64,000 bases of DNA from Prevotella sp. (GCA_016285055.1 JAEEPZ010000002.1:35851-99850), one strand, 5' to 3'. Positions 9,166 through 21,700 are shown, counted from the first letter of the stretch. Notes: generated by a model from the sequence alone, not told the origin. Numbers and translations: made by a program.

Positions 9166-9747
9166 ATGTTAGACAACCTCAAGAACTACCGTATCATCCT
9201 GGCCAGCAACTCGCCGCGCCGCCGCGAGCTGCTTGCCGGCCTCGGCATCAGCTACGAGGTGCGCACCCTGCCCGGCATCGACGAGAGCTATCCCGCCGAC
9301 CTGCCCGTGGAGCAGATAGCCGAGTACATAGCCACCGAGAAAGCCGCCGCCTATCAGAAGCAGATGGCCGCCGACGAGCTGCTCATCACCGCCGACACCA
9401 TCGTCGTGGTCGCTGGCGAGGTGATGGGCAAGCCGCATGATGCCGACGATGCCCGCCGCATGTTGCACAAGCTGAGCAACTGCACCCATCAGGTCATCAC
9501 TGGCGTCTGTCTCACCACCACAGAGAAGCAGCGCCGCTTTTCCGTGAAGACTGATGTCACCTTCAAGGCCCTCACCGACGAGGAGATAGACTACTACATC
9601 ACTCATTACCGCCCCTTCGACAAGGCCGGGGCCTACGGCATACAGGAGTGGATAGGCTACATCGGCGTGACAGGCCTTAACGGCAGCTACTTCAACGTGA
9701 TGGGGCTGCCCGTGCAGCGCATCTACACCGAACTAAGCTCTTTTTAG
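9166..9747 (+). CDS. maf: Maf-like nucleoside triphosphate pyrophosphatase
   Basis: The 193-residue protein has the Maf signature ASNSPRRRELLAGLGI near its N-terminus, then DTIVVV and GKPHDADDARRML, and the C-terminal GAYGIQEW segment. Maf/YhdE proteins hydrolyse dTTP/UTP and modified nucleotides to monophosphates in the cytoplasm and were linked to septum inhibition. The ATG at 9166 directly precedes the conserved core. It ends the rightward operon; a strong hairpin at 9867-9918 follows. The short gap before it holds a GC-rich inverted repeat (around 9128-9150) of a kind seen again near 31535. Confidence 0.92.
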   Translation: MLDNLKNYRIILASNSPRRRELLAGLGISYEVRTLPGIDESYPADLPVEQIAEYIATEKAAAYQKQMAADELLITADTIVVVAGEVMGKPHDADDARRMLHKLSNCTHQVITGVCLTTTEKQRRFSVKTDVTFKALTDEEIDYYITHYRPFDKAGAYGIQEWIGYIGVTGLNGSYFNVMGLPVQRIYTELSSF

Positions 9748-9817
9748 CTTTGTATGATTCTTGTGTTCCTTCGGTTCTTTCAGTCGCTACGCTTAGTGAA
9801 AGCGGCGGAGCCGAGCG

Positions 9818-9836
9818 GCAAGCGGCAGAGCCGAGC
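9818..9836. repeat. Short dispersed repeat GCAAGCGGCAGAGCCGAGC
   Basis: The 19-mer recurs at 18581-18599 with one mismatch; a partial tandem copy precedes it at 9801-9816. Both lie in gaps between convergent genes. Confidence 0.5.
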
Positions 9837-9866
9837 CAACATCCCTCCCCTTCATGGCACAAAAAT

Positions 9867-9918
9867 TCAGGCTACTTTTGGTTGAATCGTCGAAAGAATT
9901 CAACCAAAAGTAGCCTGA
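9867..9918. terminator. Perfect 21-bp hairpin between convergent genes
   Basis: The arms 9867-9887 and 9898-9918 are exact reverse complements with a 10-nt loop. It sits between maf (rightward) and the GH51 gene (leftward). A bidirectional terminator is the simplest reading, although there is no long T-tract. Confidence 0.6.
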
Positions 9919-9969
9919 TTGACTGGCGGCTTGCTTTCTCGCAGGATAAAGAAGCCTCTGCGTGAACAA

Positions 9970-11982
9970 TTACAGCTGATACTCCAGCATCACCATGCTG
10001 TAGGGCTGCAGGTCGAGCGAGAACTTCTTCTTGGCCTTCACCTGCTCGGTCTTCGGGGCGATGGGCTGGGCATCGAAGGTGTTCTCGTCGTCAGCGTTGC
10101 CGCTGAGCGTGGTCATCGTGGCAAACTTCTTCAGGCCGAAGCGCCCCAGGTTGATGTTGGCCTTCTTCGGCTGGTCGCCGGCGTTGACGAGCTTGACGAA
10201 GAGCTTGCGCGTCTTCACATTGAGGATGACGCTCTGGCCGTAGTGCACGTTCTCCTGCGGCTGGATGACACCGGCAGCGTCGCCCTCAAACGTGACGCAG
10301 TCGCCGTAGTAATATTGGCCGCTCGACTGTCCGAACAGCTGCTGCACATAGTAGCTGCAGGTGAGGAACGGGCGCTCGTTGTCGTAGTAGATGAGGTCGG
10401 GGTTCCACTGTGTGCCGTTCTTGCGGGCGAAGAGGGGTGCGTAGCTGGTCATGCAGACCACGTCGGCGTTGCGCTCTACGTGCAGCAGATACAGGCCTTC
10501 GGCCAGCGCGTCGATGAGCTTCTTGTCCTTGGCTGCATACTCGCCTAAGTAAACCTTCGTCTTGCGGTCGCGCGGATAGTTGTCATACTGGCGCTTGTTC
10601 AGGAAGTAGTCGTTCTTTTCGTAGTAGTGCTCGTCGAGGATGGGCATGTCCAGCTCTTCGGCCAGCTTCCAGCCTGCTTCATAGTCGGGGTTGTCTTTGT
10701 GGGAACCGGGGCCGGCAGTGCCTACGATGACAATCTCGGGATGGGCTTTCGTCACGCGCTCATAGATATACTTGAAGCGCTCGATGAACTCGGGCGAGAT
10801 CTTCTCCTCGTTGCCTATGCCTAAGTATTTCAGGTTGAAGGGGGCAGGGTGGCCGGCGTCGGCACGCATCTTCGCCCATTTGTTGGTGGCGGGGTCGCCG
10901 TTGGCCCACTCAATGAGGTCGATGGCCTCAGCCACCCACTCGTCCATCTCCGACATGGGTACGACGTCCTGAGCCTGCGTGGGCCACATGTTCCATCCGC
11001 CGTTGGTGCCCTGACAGCTCACGCCGCTGGGCAGGATGGGCACGGGCTCCATGCCGAGATCCTCGCAGAACTGGAAATACTCATAGTAGCCCAATCCGCA
11101 GCTCTGGTGATAGCCCCAGGTGTTCTTCAGCTGGCGGCGCTGCTCGCGGGGACCGATGGTAGTCTTCCAGCGGTAGGTGTTCCAGAAACCGTCGCCACCG
11201 CCGTGCACCACGCATCCGCCAGGGAAGCGCATGAACTTCGGGTTGAGGTCGGCCAGCGCCTGAGCCAAGTCTTTACGCAGGCCGTGGCCTTTGTAGGTGT
11301 CCTCGGGCATGAGCGACACCTGGTCGATGTCGAGGTCGCCCACGGTGAGGACAAGAATCTGCAGGTTGGCGTTCTTGCAGTCCTCAGAGGGTGTGAGCAC
11401 GGCCTCATATTTCTTCCACGAGGTGCTGCTGACGTTGAGTGTTGTCTCATCGAGCACCGTGGGGTCGGCGCCCCAGCCCTGTCCGGGCTTGGCCAGCACC
11501 ACGCGTACCTGCTTGGCGCCGCCGATGTTGCGGAAGAATACGGAGAAGTCGTACTTCGCGCCGGCCTTGACGCTGATGCCGTCGAAGCCATCGTTCTGCA
11601 GGCCGAAGCCTTTCCAGCCTTTGTAGTCGTGGAACTCCCTGGTGCGCTCGGTGTGCAGGCGCATGTAGGTGGCGTTGTTGGGATGCAGCGGGTTGTCCAT
11701 CCTCACCTGCACCGTGCCGAGGGAATGGCCCGGGCGGATCTGTCGCCATGCTGTGCCGGCGCCCCATCCGTCGCGGTCGGCAGGGCTGAATTCGAAGGAG
11801 CCGTTCTGCACCAGCTCGGCATAGAGACCGCCGTCGGCAGAGTTGTTGATGTCCTCGAAGAAGATACCGATTAGTTCGTCACTGATGGCCTTGCCGCCCT
11901 TCGGGGCGCTCATAGGCCGCTGGGCGCTGAGGCCCATGGTGGCCGCCATCAACAGGGCAGCCATTGCTGTAAGTTTCTTCAT
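9970..11982 (-). CDS. Glycoside hydrolase family 51 alpha-L-arabinofuranosidase
   Basis: The 670-residue protein has a signal peptide (MKKLTAMAALLMAATMGLSAQ), then a GH51 start (ISDELIGIFFEDINNSADGG), an inserted jelly-roll segment at roughly 80-220, and the TIM-barrel catalytic core. The acid/base is Glu392 in GIGNEEK and the nucleophile Glu481 in LGEYAAKD. GH51 enzymes release alpha-L-arabinofuranose from arabinoxylan or arabinan. It is the last gene of a leftward operon GH43-CBM6, GH43, GH51 with a gap of 37 bp to its upstream neighbour. Together with the divergent xylanase-esterase it points to arabinoxylan. Confidence 0.93.
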   Translation of the reverse strand: MKKLTAMAALLMAATMGLSAQRPMSAPKGGKAISDELIGIFFEDINNSADGGLYAELVQNGSFEFSPADRDGWGAGTAWRQIRPGHSLGTVQVRMDNPLHPNNATYMRLHTERTREFHDYKGWKGFGLQNDGFDGISVKAGAKYDFSVFFRNIGGAKQVRVVLAKPGQGWGADPTVLDETTLNVSSTSWKKYEAVLTPSEDCKNANLQILVLTVGDLDIDQVSLMPEDTYKGHGLRKDLAQALADLNPKFMRFPGGCVVHGGGDGFWNTYRWKTTIGPREQRRQLKNTWGYHQSCGLGYYEYFQFCEDLGMEPVPILPSGVSCQGTNGGWNMWPTQAQDVVPMSEMDEWVAEAIDLIEWANGDPATNKWAKMRADAGHPAPFNLKYLGIGNEEKISPEFIERFKYIYERVTKAHPEIVIVGTAGPGSHKDNPDYEAGWKLAEELDMPILDEHYYEKNDYFLNKRQYDNYPRDRKTKVYLGEYAAKDKKLIDALAEGLYLLHVERNADVVCMTSYAPLFARKNGTQWNPDLIYYDNERPFLTCSYYVQQLFGQSSGQYYYGDCVTFEGDAAGVIQPQENVHYGQSVILNVKTRKLFVKLVNAGDQPKKANINLGRFGLKKFATMTTLSGNADDENTFDAQPIAPKTEQVKAKKKFSLDLQPYSMVMLEYQL

Positions 11983-12019
11983 TAAATGGGTAGTGTTAGT
12001 GAATAATTGTTAGCTGCTG

Positions 12020-13480
12020 TTAGTGCTGGCGGAAGTTCCACTTCGAGTTGTCACTCGAGAAGTCGTACTCGGCCAGGGTGGGCGTTGAGTCGCCGGCACT
12101 GTAGAGGCAATATTTCTGGTTCTTGCCCTGCTGTCCTGGAATGACGTAAGGCATGATGCGGTAGGTGCCGTCGGTGAGCTGCTCGATGCGCCAGAGCTGC
12201 TCGTCGAGGTCGGCCAGTTCCTTGGTGACGACCTCCAGCTTGTCAGTGGCAGTCAGTGCGCGGTTGGTGCCCTCAATGCGGATGACGTAGAGCGGTCCTG
12301 CGATGGTGCCGCCCCGCTGGGGTACGGGAACGACCTGCCAGCGCTGGTGCGGGCGGAACATGTAGTCGCCAATGCGCACGGCCACTTCGCCTGCGGGCCA
12401 TGTGCCCTGAACCTCAGCCAGCGTCTGGTTGGCCACCGGCTTGGGAGCTTCCTGCATCTGGTCGCGGTTGAACCAGCCCTGGCGGGCCACCTGCATGCGC
12501 ACGAAGTCGACGGCCAGCTCCAGTGAGTAGCCGCGGCGCTCGCTCTCAATCTCATAGACGCCGTCCTTGATTTGCTCGCCGGCGTAGGGCCAGTCGTTCT
12601 TCCACAGCAGCGGACGGATGGCCAGAGTGGAACGGCCGCCCATGTCGAAGTCGGCTTCCCAGTGGAACGACATGATCTCCACGCCTTCATCTAAGATGGT
12701 ACGTCCGAAGTGTCCGGCGCCGGTCTTGCGGTCGCCGGCGGCGATGACCATGCGGCCTCCGCCGTGGTACATGTCGCGGCCCACATTATCTATATAGGGA
12801 CCCTCGACGCTGCGTGAGCGGCCTACCACGATGTTATAGGTAGAGTTCACTCCGTCGCAGCAGGTGCCGTGTGTGCCGAGCAGGTAGTACCAGCCGTTGC
12901 GGTAAATGAGGTCGGTGGCTTCGCAGTCGATGGCGATGTCCTTCTCCTTGTTGCCGCTGACGCGGAATCCTGTCTTCGGGTCCAGCTCGATGAGGCGTAT
13001 GGTGCCGAAGTAGGTGCCGTAGCTCACCCAGAGGCGGCCCGTCGTGGGGTCGAGCAGCATGCCGGGGTCGATGGCGTCCTGGTCTTCCATGCCGTCGCTG
13101 CTGCACACCTCCACAGCGGTGCTCCACTTGAAGTCAGGGCTCTTCGGGTCCAGCGTCTTGTTCCACATGGTGAGGATGCGGCCGCTGTGGCCGCCGCCCA
13201 GTCCGCCGCCGGTAGCACCATAGATGCAGAGGTAGCGGTCGCCTATTTTCATCACGTCGGGAGCTGCGCCGCCGCCGGGACGGTCAGCGCCGCTGTTCCA
13301 CGTCCAGCCGTTCTCGCTGATGAGACCGCCGCCGCCCGTGCCGAAGGTGTACCACTTGCCGTCGCACTCAGCCAATGTTGAAGGGTCATGGATGTAGGGA
13401 GCGCCCACCTGCGCCGCTACGTGGCTGAATGAAAAATGAGAAATGATGATGGATAAGCCAATCAGATATTTCGTTTTCAT
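12020..13480 (-). CDS. Family 43 glycoside hydrolase (arabinanase / arabinofuranosidase-like)
   Basis: The protein starts MKTKYLIGLSIIISHFSFSH, a signal peptide; the ATG is at 13478-13480 (an upstream in-frame TTG exists but is less likely). GH43 features are APYIHDPSTLAECDGKWYTFGTG with the general-base Asp in HDPS, PDVMKIGDRYLCIYG, and IDPGMLLDPTTGRLWVSYGTY. The catalytic part covers about 1-320; a C-terminal beta-rich domain of about 150 residues follows (RPHQRWQVVPVP..., EQLWRIEQLTDGTYRIMPY), resembling a ricin-type or arabinanase-accessory fold. Middle gene of the leftward arabinoxylan operon. Confidence 0.88.
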   Translation of the reverse strand: MKTKYLIGLSIIISHFSFSHVAAQVGAPYIHDPSTLAECDGKWYTFGTGGGGLISENGWTWNSGADRPGGGAAPDVMKIGDRYLCIYGATGGGLGGGHSGRILTMWNKTLDPKSPDFKWSTAVEVCSSDGMEDQDAIDPGMLLDPTTGRLWVSYGTYFGTIRLIELDPKTGFRVSGNKEKDIAIDCEATDLIYRNGWYYLLGTHGTCCDGVNSTYNIVVGRSRSVEGPYIDNVGRDMYHGGGRMVIAAGDRKTGAGHFGRTILDEGVEIMSFHWEADFDMGGRSTLAIRPLLWKNDWPYAGEQIKDGVYEIESERRGYSLELAVDFVRMQVARQGWFNRDQMQEAPKPVANQTLAEVQGTWPAGEVAVRIGDYMFRPHQRWQVVPVPQRGGTIAGPLYVIRIEGTNRALTATDKLEVVTKELADLDEQLWRIEQLTDGTYRIMPYVIPGQQGKNQKYCLYSAGDSTPTLAEYDFSSDNSKWNFRQH

Positions 13481-13492
13481 AATCAATTGGAT

Positions 13493-13652
13493 TCGTTATT
13501 TTCGTTATTTTTCGTTATTTTCGTTATGTCGTTTTTCGTTATCACGTTATCACGCCTTTTCGTTATCACGTTATAACGTTATCACGTTATTACGCTTTTT
13601 CGTTATCACGTTATCACGTTATCACGCCTTTTCGTTATCACGTTATCACGTT
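13493..13652. repeat. 9-bp tandem repeat tract (CGTTATCAC and variants)
   Basis: About 160 bp between the two GH43 genes consist of repeated CGTTATCAC, CGTTATTTT and related words, with longer blocks that end in CGCCTTTT. It runs into the stop codon of the downstream-strand GH43-CBM6 gene. No gene is apparent. Confidence 0.85.
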
Positions 13653-15759
13653 ATTTCTGGGACAACGTTACCTCATAATTCGTGACGGGCTTGCCTTTCT
13701 CGTCGAGGAAGCGCACGCAGAAGTCGCTCATGCCTGGGCCGTTGATGACGGCACCGCGCAGAATGTTGCGGCCTTTCTTCAGGGTGAGGCGTGGCGACAT
13801 GGCGTCATCCTTCACCATGCGGCGGTCGCCGCTGAGCAGCAGAACTTCCTCGCCGTTGAGCCACCACATGGAGGCTGAGTTGGAACCGACGGCGAGACGC
13901 ACGTTCTCGATGTCCTCGGGGCAGTCGATGACGGTGACGGCCCAGAAGAGCACGCCATAGACCTTCGTGCCCCACTTCTCGGCAAAGCGGAACAACTTGA
14001 CGTTGAACATATTGCTTTCCAGAGCGTGCCATGTCAGCGTCTGCTTCACGGTCTTCACCTGTGGGCCTTCGGGCATCTGCTGGGCACCGCGGCCAAAGCC
14101 TGCCGGGGCCTGCTCCTGCTGGAACACGGCGTTCACCTTCTGGCCGTCCTTCGGCAGGATGGTCTGCTGTCCCTTGAAGTATTCGCGGTTGAAGTGTTCG
14201 CGCAGGTAGCTGTCGGTGAAGACGGTGTTACCGCTGTTGGGCTTGTCGATGGGGTCAAGGAGCATCCAGCGGCGGATGAAGCCTTCCTCATCGGGCTTGG
14301 CAGCCGGAGCGTTGGCTGCTACGGGCGTGAAGTAGTCGGGGCGGTTCTTGAACTGCACCCAGTCGACGCTGAGGGCGCCGTTGCCCTCGTTGGTAATGAC
14401 CAGGTTGGTGACATCCTTCGGCGTGTACTCCAGATTGACAGACTGCGTGAGCCACTGGTTGGTGAGGTCGCGGCGGAAACGGGCCATCATGGGGTCAGAG
14501 GTAGGCTCGGGCTTCACCGTCAGCTTGACGCGGGCAATGACTTTGCCCTTCTCGCTCTTGTCGCGGACGCACAGCTCAGTGTTGTCGGAAGCTTTGACGT
14601 TGATAATCATATAACCGTCTTTGAGGCAGCTGAAGTCTACATCGTTGTATCTCAGCCAGCTGCCCTTTGTCGGCAGGGTGGCTTCGTAGCTGCGGAAGGT
14701 GTTGACAGTGTCGATGAGCTGCGACGTCACTCCTGCGCTGGCGCTGCTGTAGCGGTCGATCTCGATCTTCTCAGTAGCCTTGTTGATGCCTACGCCGCGC
14801 ATGGTCTGCTTCACCTCCTGGATGGTGCCGTCGGCATTGAAGAACAACTTCTCGATGCAGGCCGATCGGCGCTTGTCGTCGCGGGGCGAGAAATAATTGT
14901 GATGATAGAACAGGTACCACTGGCCCTTGTAGTTGACGATGCTGTGGTGGTTGGTCCAGCATCCGTTGGGCTGTTCGGCCATGATCAGTCCTTTGTATTC
15001 ATACGGGCCCATGGGGCTTTTGCTCATGGCGTAGCCGAGGACTTCGGTATTCTCTCTGACGTATGGATAGGTCAGGTAGTAGTTGCCGTTGTATTCAAAG
15101 GCAAACGGCCCTTCTGCCTGACGGTTGGGCAGGTCTTTGAGGCAGTGAACGCCTACCATCTCCATCTCGCGCTCACCCCATTTGACAATCTCCTTCGGGT
15201 TGTCGTCGGCCAGTTCCTTCATGTTGGGCTTGAGCTTGGCGCATCGTCCGTTGCCCCAGAAGATATAGGCGTTGCCGTCGGATGCCTGCAGCACGCACGG
15301 GTCGATGCCGTTGATGCCCTTGATGGGCTGTGGCTCGGGAATGAACGGCCCCTCCGGGCGGTCGGCTATGGCGACACCCACGCCGAAGCCACGCCCGCCT
15401 TCAGCCGGAGTGGACGGGAAATAGAAGTAATACTTTCCGTTCTTCTCCACGCAGTCGGGAGCCCACATCGAGTAGGAGTTGGGTCGTACCCAGGGCACTT
15501 TGTTCTGCGTGACTATCACACCGTGGTCGGTCCAGTCGGTGAGGTTGTCGGACGAGAACACGTGGTAGTCTTCCATGCAGAACCAGTCCTTTCGTGGATA
15601 GTCCTCGGCGGGGTAGATGTCGTGAGAGGGGTAGAGATAGACGCGCCCGTTGAACACACGGGCTGTCGGGTCAGCCGTGAACTGGTCACGGATGATGGGG
15701 TTCTGGGCTGTCGCCATAAACGGCGCGACCAAAAGCAACAAGCTGATGATTCTCTTCAT
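13651..15759 (-). CDS. Family 43 glycoside hydrolase with CBM6-like module
   Basis: The start chosen is the ATG at 15757-15759, giving the signal peptide MKRIISLLLLVAPFMATAQ; the frame is open farther upstream but that part reads as non-coding and crosses the promoter box. The protein is about 702 residues. The GH43 propeller occupies roughly 20-320 (RDQFTADPTARVF, SMWAPDCVEKNGKYYFYFP, RQAEGPFAFEYNGNYYLTY with the likely acid Glu). A CBM6-like beta-sandwich follows at about 330-480 (LTNQWLTQSVNLEYTPKDVTNLVI), and a C-terminal extension. It is probably a beta-xylosidase or arabinofuranosidase on xylan fragments and is the first gene of the leftward operon. Confidence 0.88.
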   Translation of the reverse strand: MKRIISLLLLVAPFMATAQNPIIRDQFTADPTARVFNGRVYLYPSHDIYPAEDYPRKDWFCMEDYHVFSSDNLTDWTDHGVIVTQNKVPWVRPNSYSMWAPDCVEKNGKYYFYFPSTPAEGGRGFGVGVAIADRPEGPFIPEPQPIKGINGIDPCVLQASDGNAYIFWGNGRCAKLKPNMKELADDNPKEIVKWGEREMEMVGVHCLKDLPNRQAEGPFAFEYNGNYYLTYPYVRENTEVLGYAMSKSPMGPYEYKGLIMAEQPNGCWTNHHSIVNYKGQWYLFYHHNYFSPRDDKRRSACIEKLFFNADGTIQEVKQTMRGVGINKATEKIEIDRYSSASAGVTSQLIDTVNTFRSYEATLPTKGSWLRYNDVDFSCLKDGYMIINVKASDNTELCVRDKSEKGKVIARVKLTVKPEPTSDPMMARFRRDLTNQWLTQSVNLEYTPKDVTNLVITNEGNGALSVDWVQFKNRPDYFTPVAANAPAAKPDEEGFIRRWMLLDPIDKPNSGNTVFTDSYLREHFNREYFKGQQTILPKDGQKVNAVFQQEQAPAGFGRGAQQMPEGPQVKTVKQTLTWHALESNMFNVKLFRFAEKWGTKVYGVLFWAVTVIDCPEDIENVRLAVGSNSASMWWLNGEEVLLLSGDRRMVKDDAMSPRLTLKKGRNILRGAVINGPGMSDFCVRFLDEKGKPVTNYEVTLSQK

Positions 15760-15803
15760 TGTATTGTTAGTATTAGGTGTTACTGACACAAGCCTTAACA
15801 TGG

Positions 15804-15812
15804 TGCAAATGT
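15804..15812 (-). promoter_or_regulatory. -7 promoter box for the leftward GH43/GH51 operon
   Basis: GCAAATGTA on the plus strand reads TACATTTGC on the minus strand, 45 bp before the start at 15759. Confidence 0.65.
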
Positions 15813-15893
15813 ACAAATAATAAATAGGATAGCAGCAACACGGACGTTTCATTTTATATATTAAATTGTCTCATACATGAAAAAAGGCAATAA

Positions 15894-18167
<2,274 letters not shown>

Positions 18168-18207
18168 TCGTATAGAAGAATTTCCGGCCTGCATTTGCAC
18201 CATACCG

Positions 18208-18258
18208 GACTCCGCCCCCATCTCCCGCCCCTGTAGGGGAGGGAATGGGGGCGGAGTC
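18208..18258. terminator. GC-rich hairpin after the xylanase-esterase gene
   Basis: Imperfect inverted repeat beginning GACTCCGCCCCCAT and ending ATGGGGGCGGAGTC with an inner CCCCT/AGGGG pair, 40 bp after the stop codon. It belongs by composition to the CCCCTCCC/GGGGAGGG palindromes. Termination is likely. Confidence 0.6.
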
Positions 18259-18433
18259 TGTCACTAACTCGGATGATTCATGCTTATTTCTTAATTCCCT
18301 GTATTAACGGCCTCACTGCGCTCTTTCAAGCGGAAGGCCGGCGAGAAGTGTACATAGGCTTTGTACTGTACATAGGCCTCTACTAATCGGCGACACAATA
18401 ATAAGTCCTGAAGGGACGACAGAACTCGGGTAA

Positions 18434-18495
18434 GGTTTCCTGCCGAGAAACCTTTGGTTTCCTGCCGAGAAACCGATGGTTTCTCGGCAGGAAAC
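18434..18495. repeat. 22-bp-period palindrome array, family B
   Basis: Units GGTTTCCTGCCGAGAAACC at 18434 and 18456, then an inverted unit at 18478-18495. Unit starts are 22 bp apart; the spacers are 3 nt. The second and third units also form an 18-bp perfect hairpin with a 3-nt loop. The 18168-18780 gap between convergent genes holds this array, the palindrome at 18555, a repeat at 18581 and two terminator-like hairpins, and no gene I can support. Confidence 0.85.
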
Positions 18496-18554
18496 TTTTA
18501 AAACCCATGCAGCCTTGAAACTGCGGGATTCTCACATGGTTGAAATCCATGGTT

Positions 18555-18586
18555 GCTTGCTACCGAAAGGCCTTTCGGTAGCAAGC
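18555..18586. repeat. Perfect 32-bp palindrome
   Basis: The sequence from GCTTGCTACCGAAAGG to its exact reverse complement has no loop. It could extrude as a cruciform or fold in RNA. It sits between convergent genes and is followed by the 19-mer repeat also seen at 9818. Confidence 0.85.
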
Positions 18587-18721
18587 GGCAGAACCGAGCG
18601 GAAGGGAGGGGAGGACTGCGCATTGAACTGTGCGCCGACCTATTAGCCGGGATTGGGTTGAACAGCCCTAAGGGACGATGGAAGACGATGGTGAGCAAGC
18701 TCGTTTACCCGAGGAAGTATC

Positions 18722-18763
18722 AAACCCTCAAAGACCACTACAGCTGTGGTTCTTTGAGGGTTT
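18722..18763 (-). terminator. Hairpin terminator of the giant LRR protein gene
   Basis: AAACCCTCAAAGACCAC pairs with GTGGTTCTTTGAGGGTTT with one bulge and a short loop. It begins 18 bp beyond the stop codon of the leftward gene. Confidence 0.65.
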
Positions 18764-18780
18764 GCTTGGTTTGATGACGG

Positions 18781-21700
18781 TTATGGCTTCTTTACCTGTT
18801 TCTTGCCGTCGGTCTGGTCAATGTATATGCCTCGGTTGGGACGGTCTTTGAGCGGTCGGCCCATGAGGTCGAAGTAGCGGTGGGTGCCGTTGGCGTTGAC
18901 GGTGTGGATGACGATGCCGGTCCCTATGTCGTCGTAGCCGGGGAAGTCGCAGTCACCCTCGTAGGTGTCGGCGGGGAAGGGCTCCAGTCCTTCTTCACTT
19001 GGTGGCTCATCGCCCTGTCTGTCTTGGCTGTACATGGGCGTGTAGCGGTAGAAGCCATCGGACTCGAAGGGGCTGAAGAAGGCTCGGAAGGTGCCGATGT
19101 AGGCGCCCTGATAGGGTTCCTCGTCGCTGATGCGGCGGAAGTAGCCGTCGCTTGACATGGTGTGGGCTTTCATGGCGGCGGCGTCGGCATTGGTGATGTT
19201 GTGGAAGGTACCCTTCCAGTAGCCAATGGTCTCTTCCTCATCATACGGGTCTCCTGATTGGTGCACCACTTCGATGTCGATGGTATTGGGCTTGATAACG
19301 ACGTTGTCGGCCTCGAGGCGGAAGGTGCCTTTGTTGACCACGATGACGTATGGCTTGCCTGCCTCGATGAGGTTAGGGGCGTAGATTCCTTCGAGGTAGC
19401 GTGGCATGATGAAGATGTACTCGAACTGGTCGGAGACGGAGAAGAGCTGATAGACTTCCACGTCGTCTTGGTTGCCTACCTGCCGTGTGACATCGATGTC
19501 GAAGGGTACGCAGACGGTGAAGGCACGGCTGGTCCAGGTGCCGTCGCCGTTGTCGATGGCGCTGAGCGTGCGGTCGTAGCGTACGTTGACGCGCTGGCCG
19601 GGATAGGATTCCAGGGCGGCGCTGTTATCGGCCAAGTCGGTGAGGGTGACGACGGGCAGGTGGGTGAAGTATCCCGACACGGGATTGGCCATCTCGCCGT
19701 CGGTCTTCATGCGGTTGTAGGCTGTGGCTCCGACGAGGCTGGTGCAGGCGAAGAACATGCTCTTCGTGGTGCGGACGTGCCAGGACTGGTCGCAGTAGAT
19801 AGTGGTGAGCTGCTTGCATGACCGGAACATGCTGCCGGTGTTGGTCACCTTCGTCATGTCGAAGGAGGATACGTTGAGCGTCTTGATCGAGTTGCACCCC
19901 AGGAACGTGGAGTTCATGTTGTCTACCTGACTGGTGTTGAGGTGCTCCAGCCCTTCGATGCTTTCCAGGTTCTTGAATTCGTAGAACCAGGAGTAGAGGC
20001 TCTTGGGTCGCTGCACGGCGAACCTCTCGGTGATGACGACGTTGCGCACCTCTTCGGGCATCGTGCCGACTTTTTTCATGTCAGCCCATTCAGGGACGCT
20101 CCATCCTACGTTGACCACCTTGCTACCTTTCCAGATGCTGGTGATGGTGTGGCCATCCCACTCCATGCCTGCCTCAAGCGTCTGGTGGGGTGTGTCGAAG
20201 AAGAGGGTGCTGTCGTCCTTACACCAGATGACGTTGGGACGGGCAGTGAAGTAGCCCATGAAGTAGTTGGCCATTCCTCCGCTGGTGTTTCCAGGGTCGA
20301 ACGCCATGGCGCCGACGAGCTTGGTGCAGCCCTCGAACATCTCGGGCGTCTCATGGATGACCCAGGGCGCCTCGGCATAGATGGTGGTGAGACTGCTGCA
20401 GTTGGCGAAGAGGCGGTTCAGTTCGCTGGAGCTGCTGACGACGAAGTCGCCCGCGTCGATGGTGGTGAGCTTTGAGCATCCCTCGAACATGCTGGCCATG
20501 TTGGGTGCCTTGTCGGTGTTCAGGTATTCTATGCCATCGATGGCGGTGAGATTGCTCATGCCCTTGAACCAGGCGTAGAGGCTCTGTGGGTGATAGCTCT
20601 CAAAGTCCTTGTCGAAGACCACACGCTTGACTTGGCTGGCGTATTTCGACCACTGTGGAACCTCGTCGCCAGTGTCAAGCATGTCGGCGTTGGTCCAGAG
20701 GTCGGTGATAACGGCGTCGTTGTAGGTGTCGCCCACCTCGAAGTCGTTATCCTTGCCGGTGAAGTAGAGGGTCTGCTTCTGCTCTGACCAGATGACGGCC
20801 GACATCTCCTTGCTGTCGAGGATGTCGCACTCGTCGGAGAAGCTGTTGGCGGGGAACTGTGCGATTTCGGTAGCGTAGGTGTCGCTCTCGGGATAGTACT
20901 CCTGGAAGACGATTTCGTAGGATCGCTCCTGCAGGACGTTCCAGGGTTCGACGAAGGCTGTGAAGGGCGGGATGGTGATGTCGTCGTTGTGCTTGCCCAC
21001 CTTCGTGAAGTATCCGTTGCTTTGCATGAGGTAGTTCCTATGCTCCTGTGCTGTGGCGTTGCTGACGGTGGCAAATGTTCCCGTCCAGTATCCCACGCGG
21101 TTGTTGCTCTGCCTTGGATCGGGCATCCACTGGCTCACAGGGTAGCTGTTGAGGTCAGACCTGTGCACTTCGGTATGGGTGCCGTAGAGCGTCGCCGTGC
21201 CTTCGTCCACTACCATGATGCAGGGCGTTGACGGCTCGATGACGTCACCGGGCATGTTGGTGAAGACAAACTGCTTGAGGCCATCGTTCACCGCCAGCAT
21301 CTTGTAGAATCGTGCGTTGCTGGGCTTGGTGATGGCGAAGGGCATGATGATGGGGTAGGCCTTTCCCCCGGCATATTCGTGGAAGTAAGCGGCCGTGTCG
21401 GCGTAGAAGGCGAAGCGTGGCCGGAATTCCTGGCCGTCGTTGATGACCAGCGAGCTGCAGTGGTCGCCCACGATGATATTACGGCCTTGCACGTCGTAGC
21501 TGCCCCGGTTGGGGAGGAAGATGAACGTGTTGTCGTCGACGCCATAGAACGGGGTGTCCTTTTCCTTGCGGTTGACGGGCAGGGTGTCGTAGATCTTCCC
21601 CTTCTTCAGGTCGAAGAACTGCAGGTTGTCGTTCCAGCTCAGGATGATGTTGTTGAGCTTGGCTTTGCTTTGGGCAAAGATGTCGTGGCCCAATGCTGTG

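Noticed and set aside
13443..13685. A small protein of RYFRYFSL-type repeats in the tandem tract
   Set aside because: It is a translation of a 9-bp repeat tract and has no start signal or domain.
14026..15786. Long open frame on the plus strand opposite the GH43-CBM6 gene (586 codons) and similar ones opposite other GC-rich genes
   Set aside because: They are frame shadows: no recognisable domains, no start region, and the opposite strand encodes a clear family protein.
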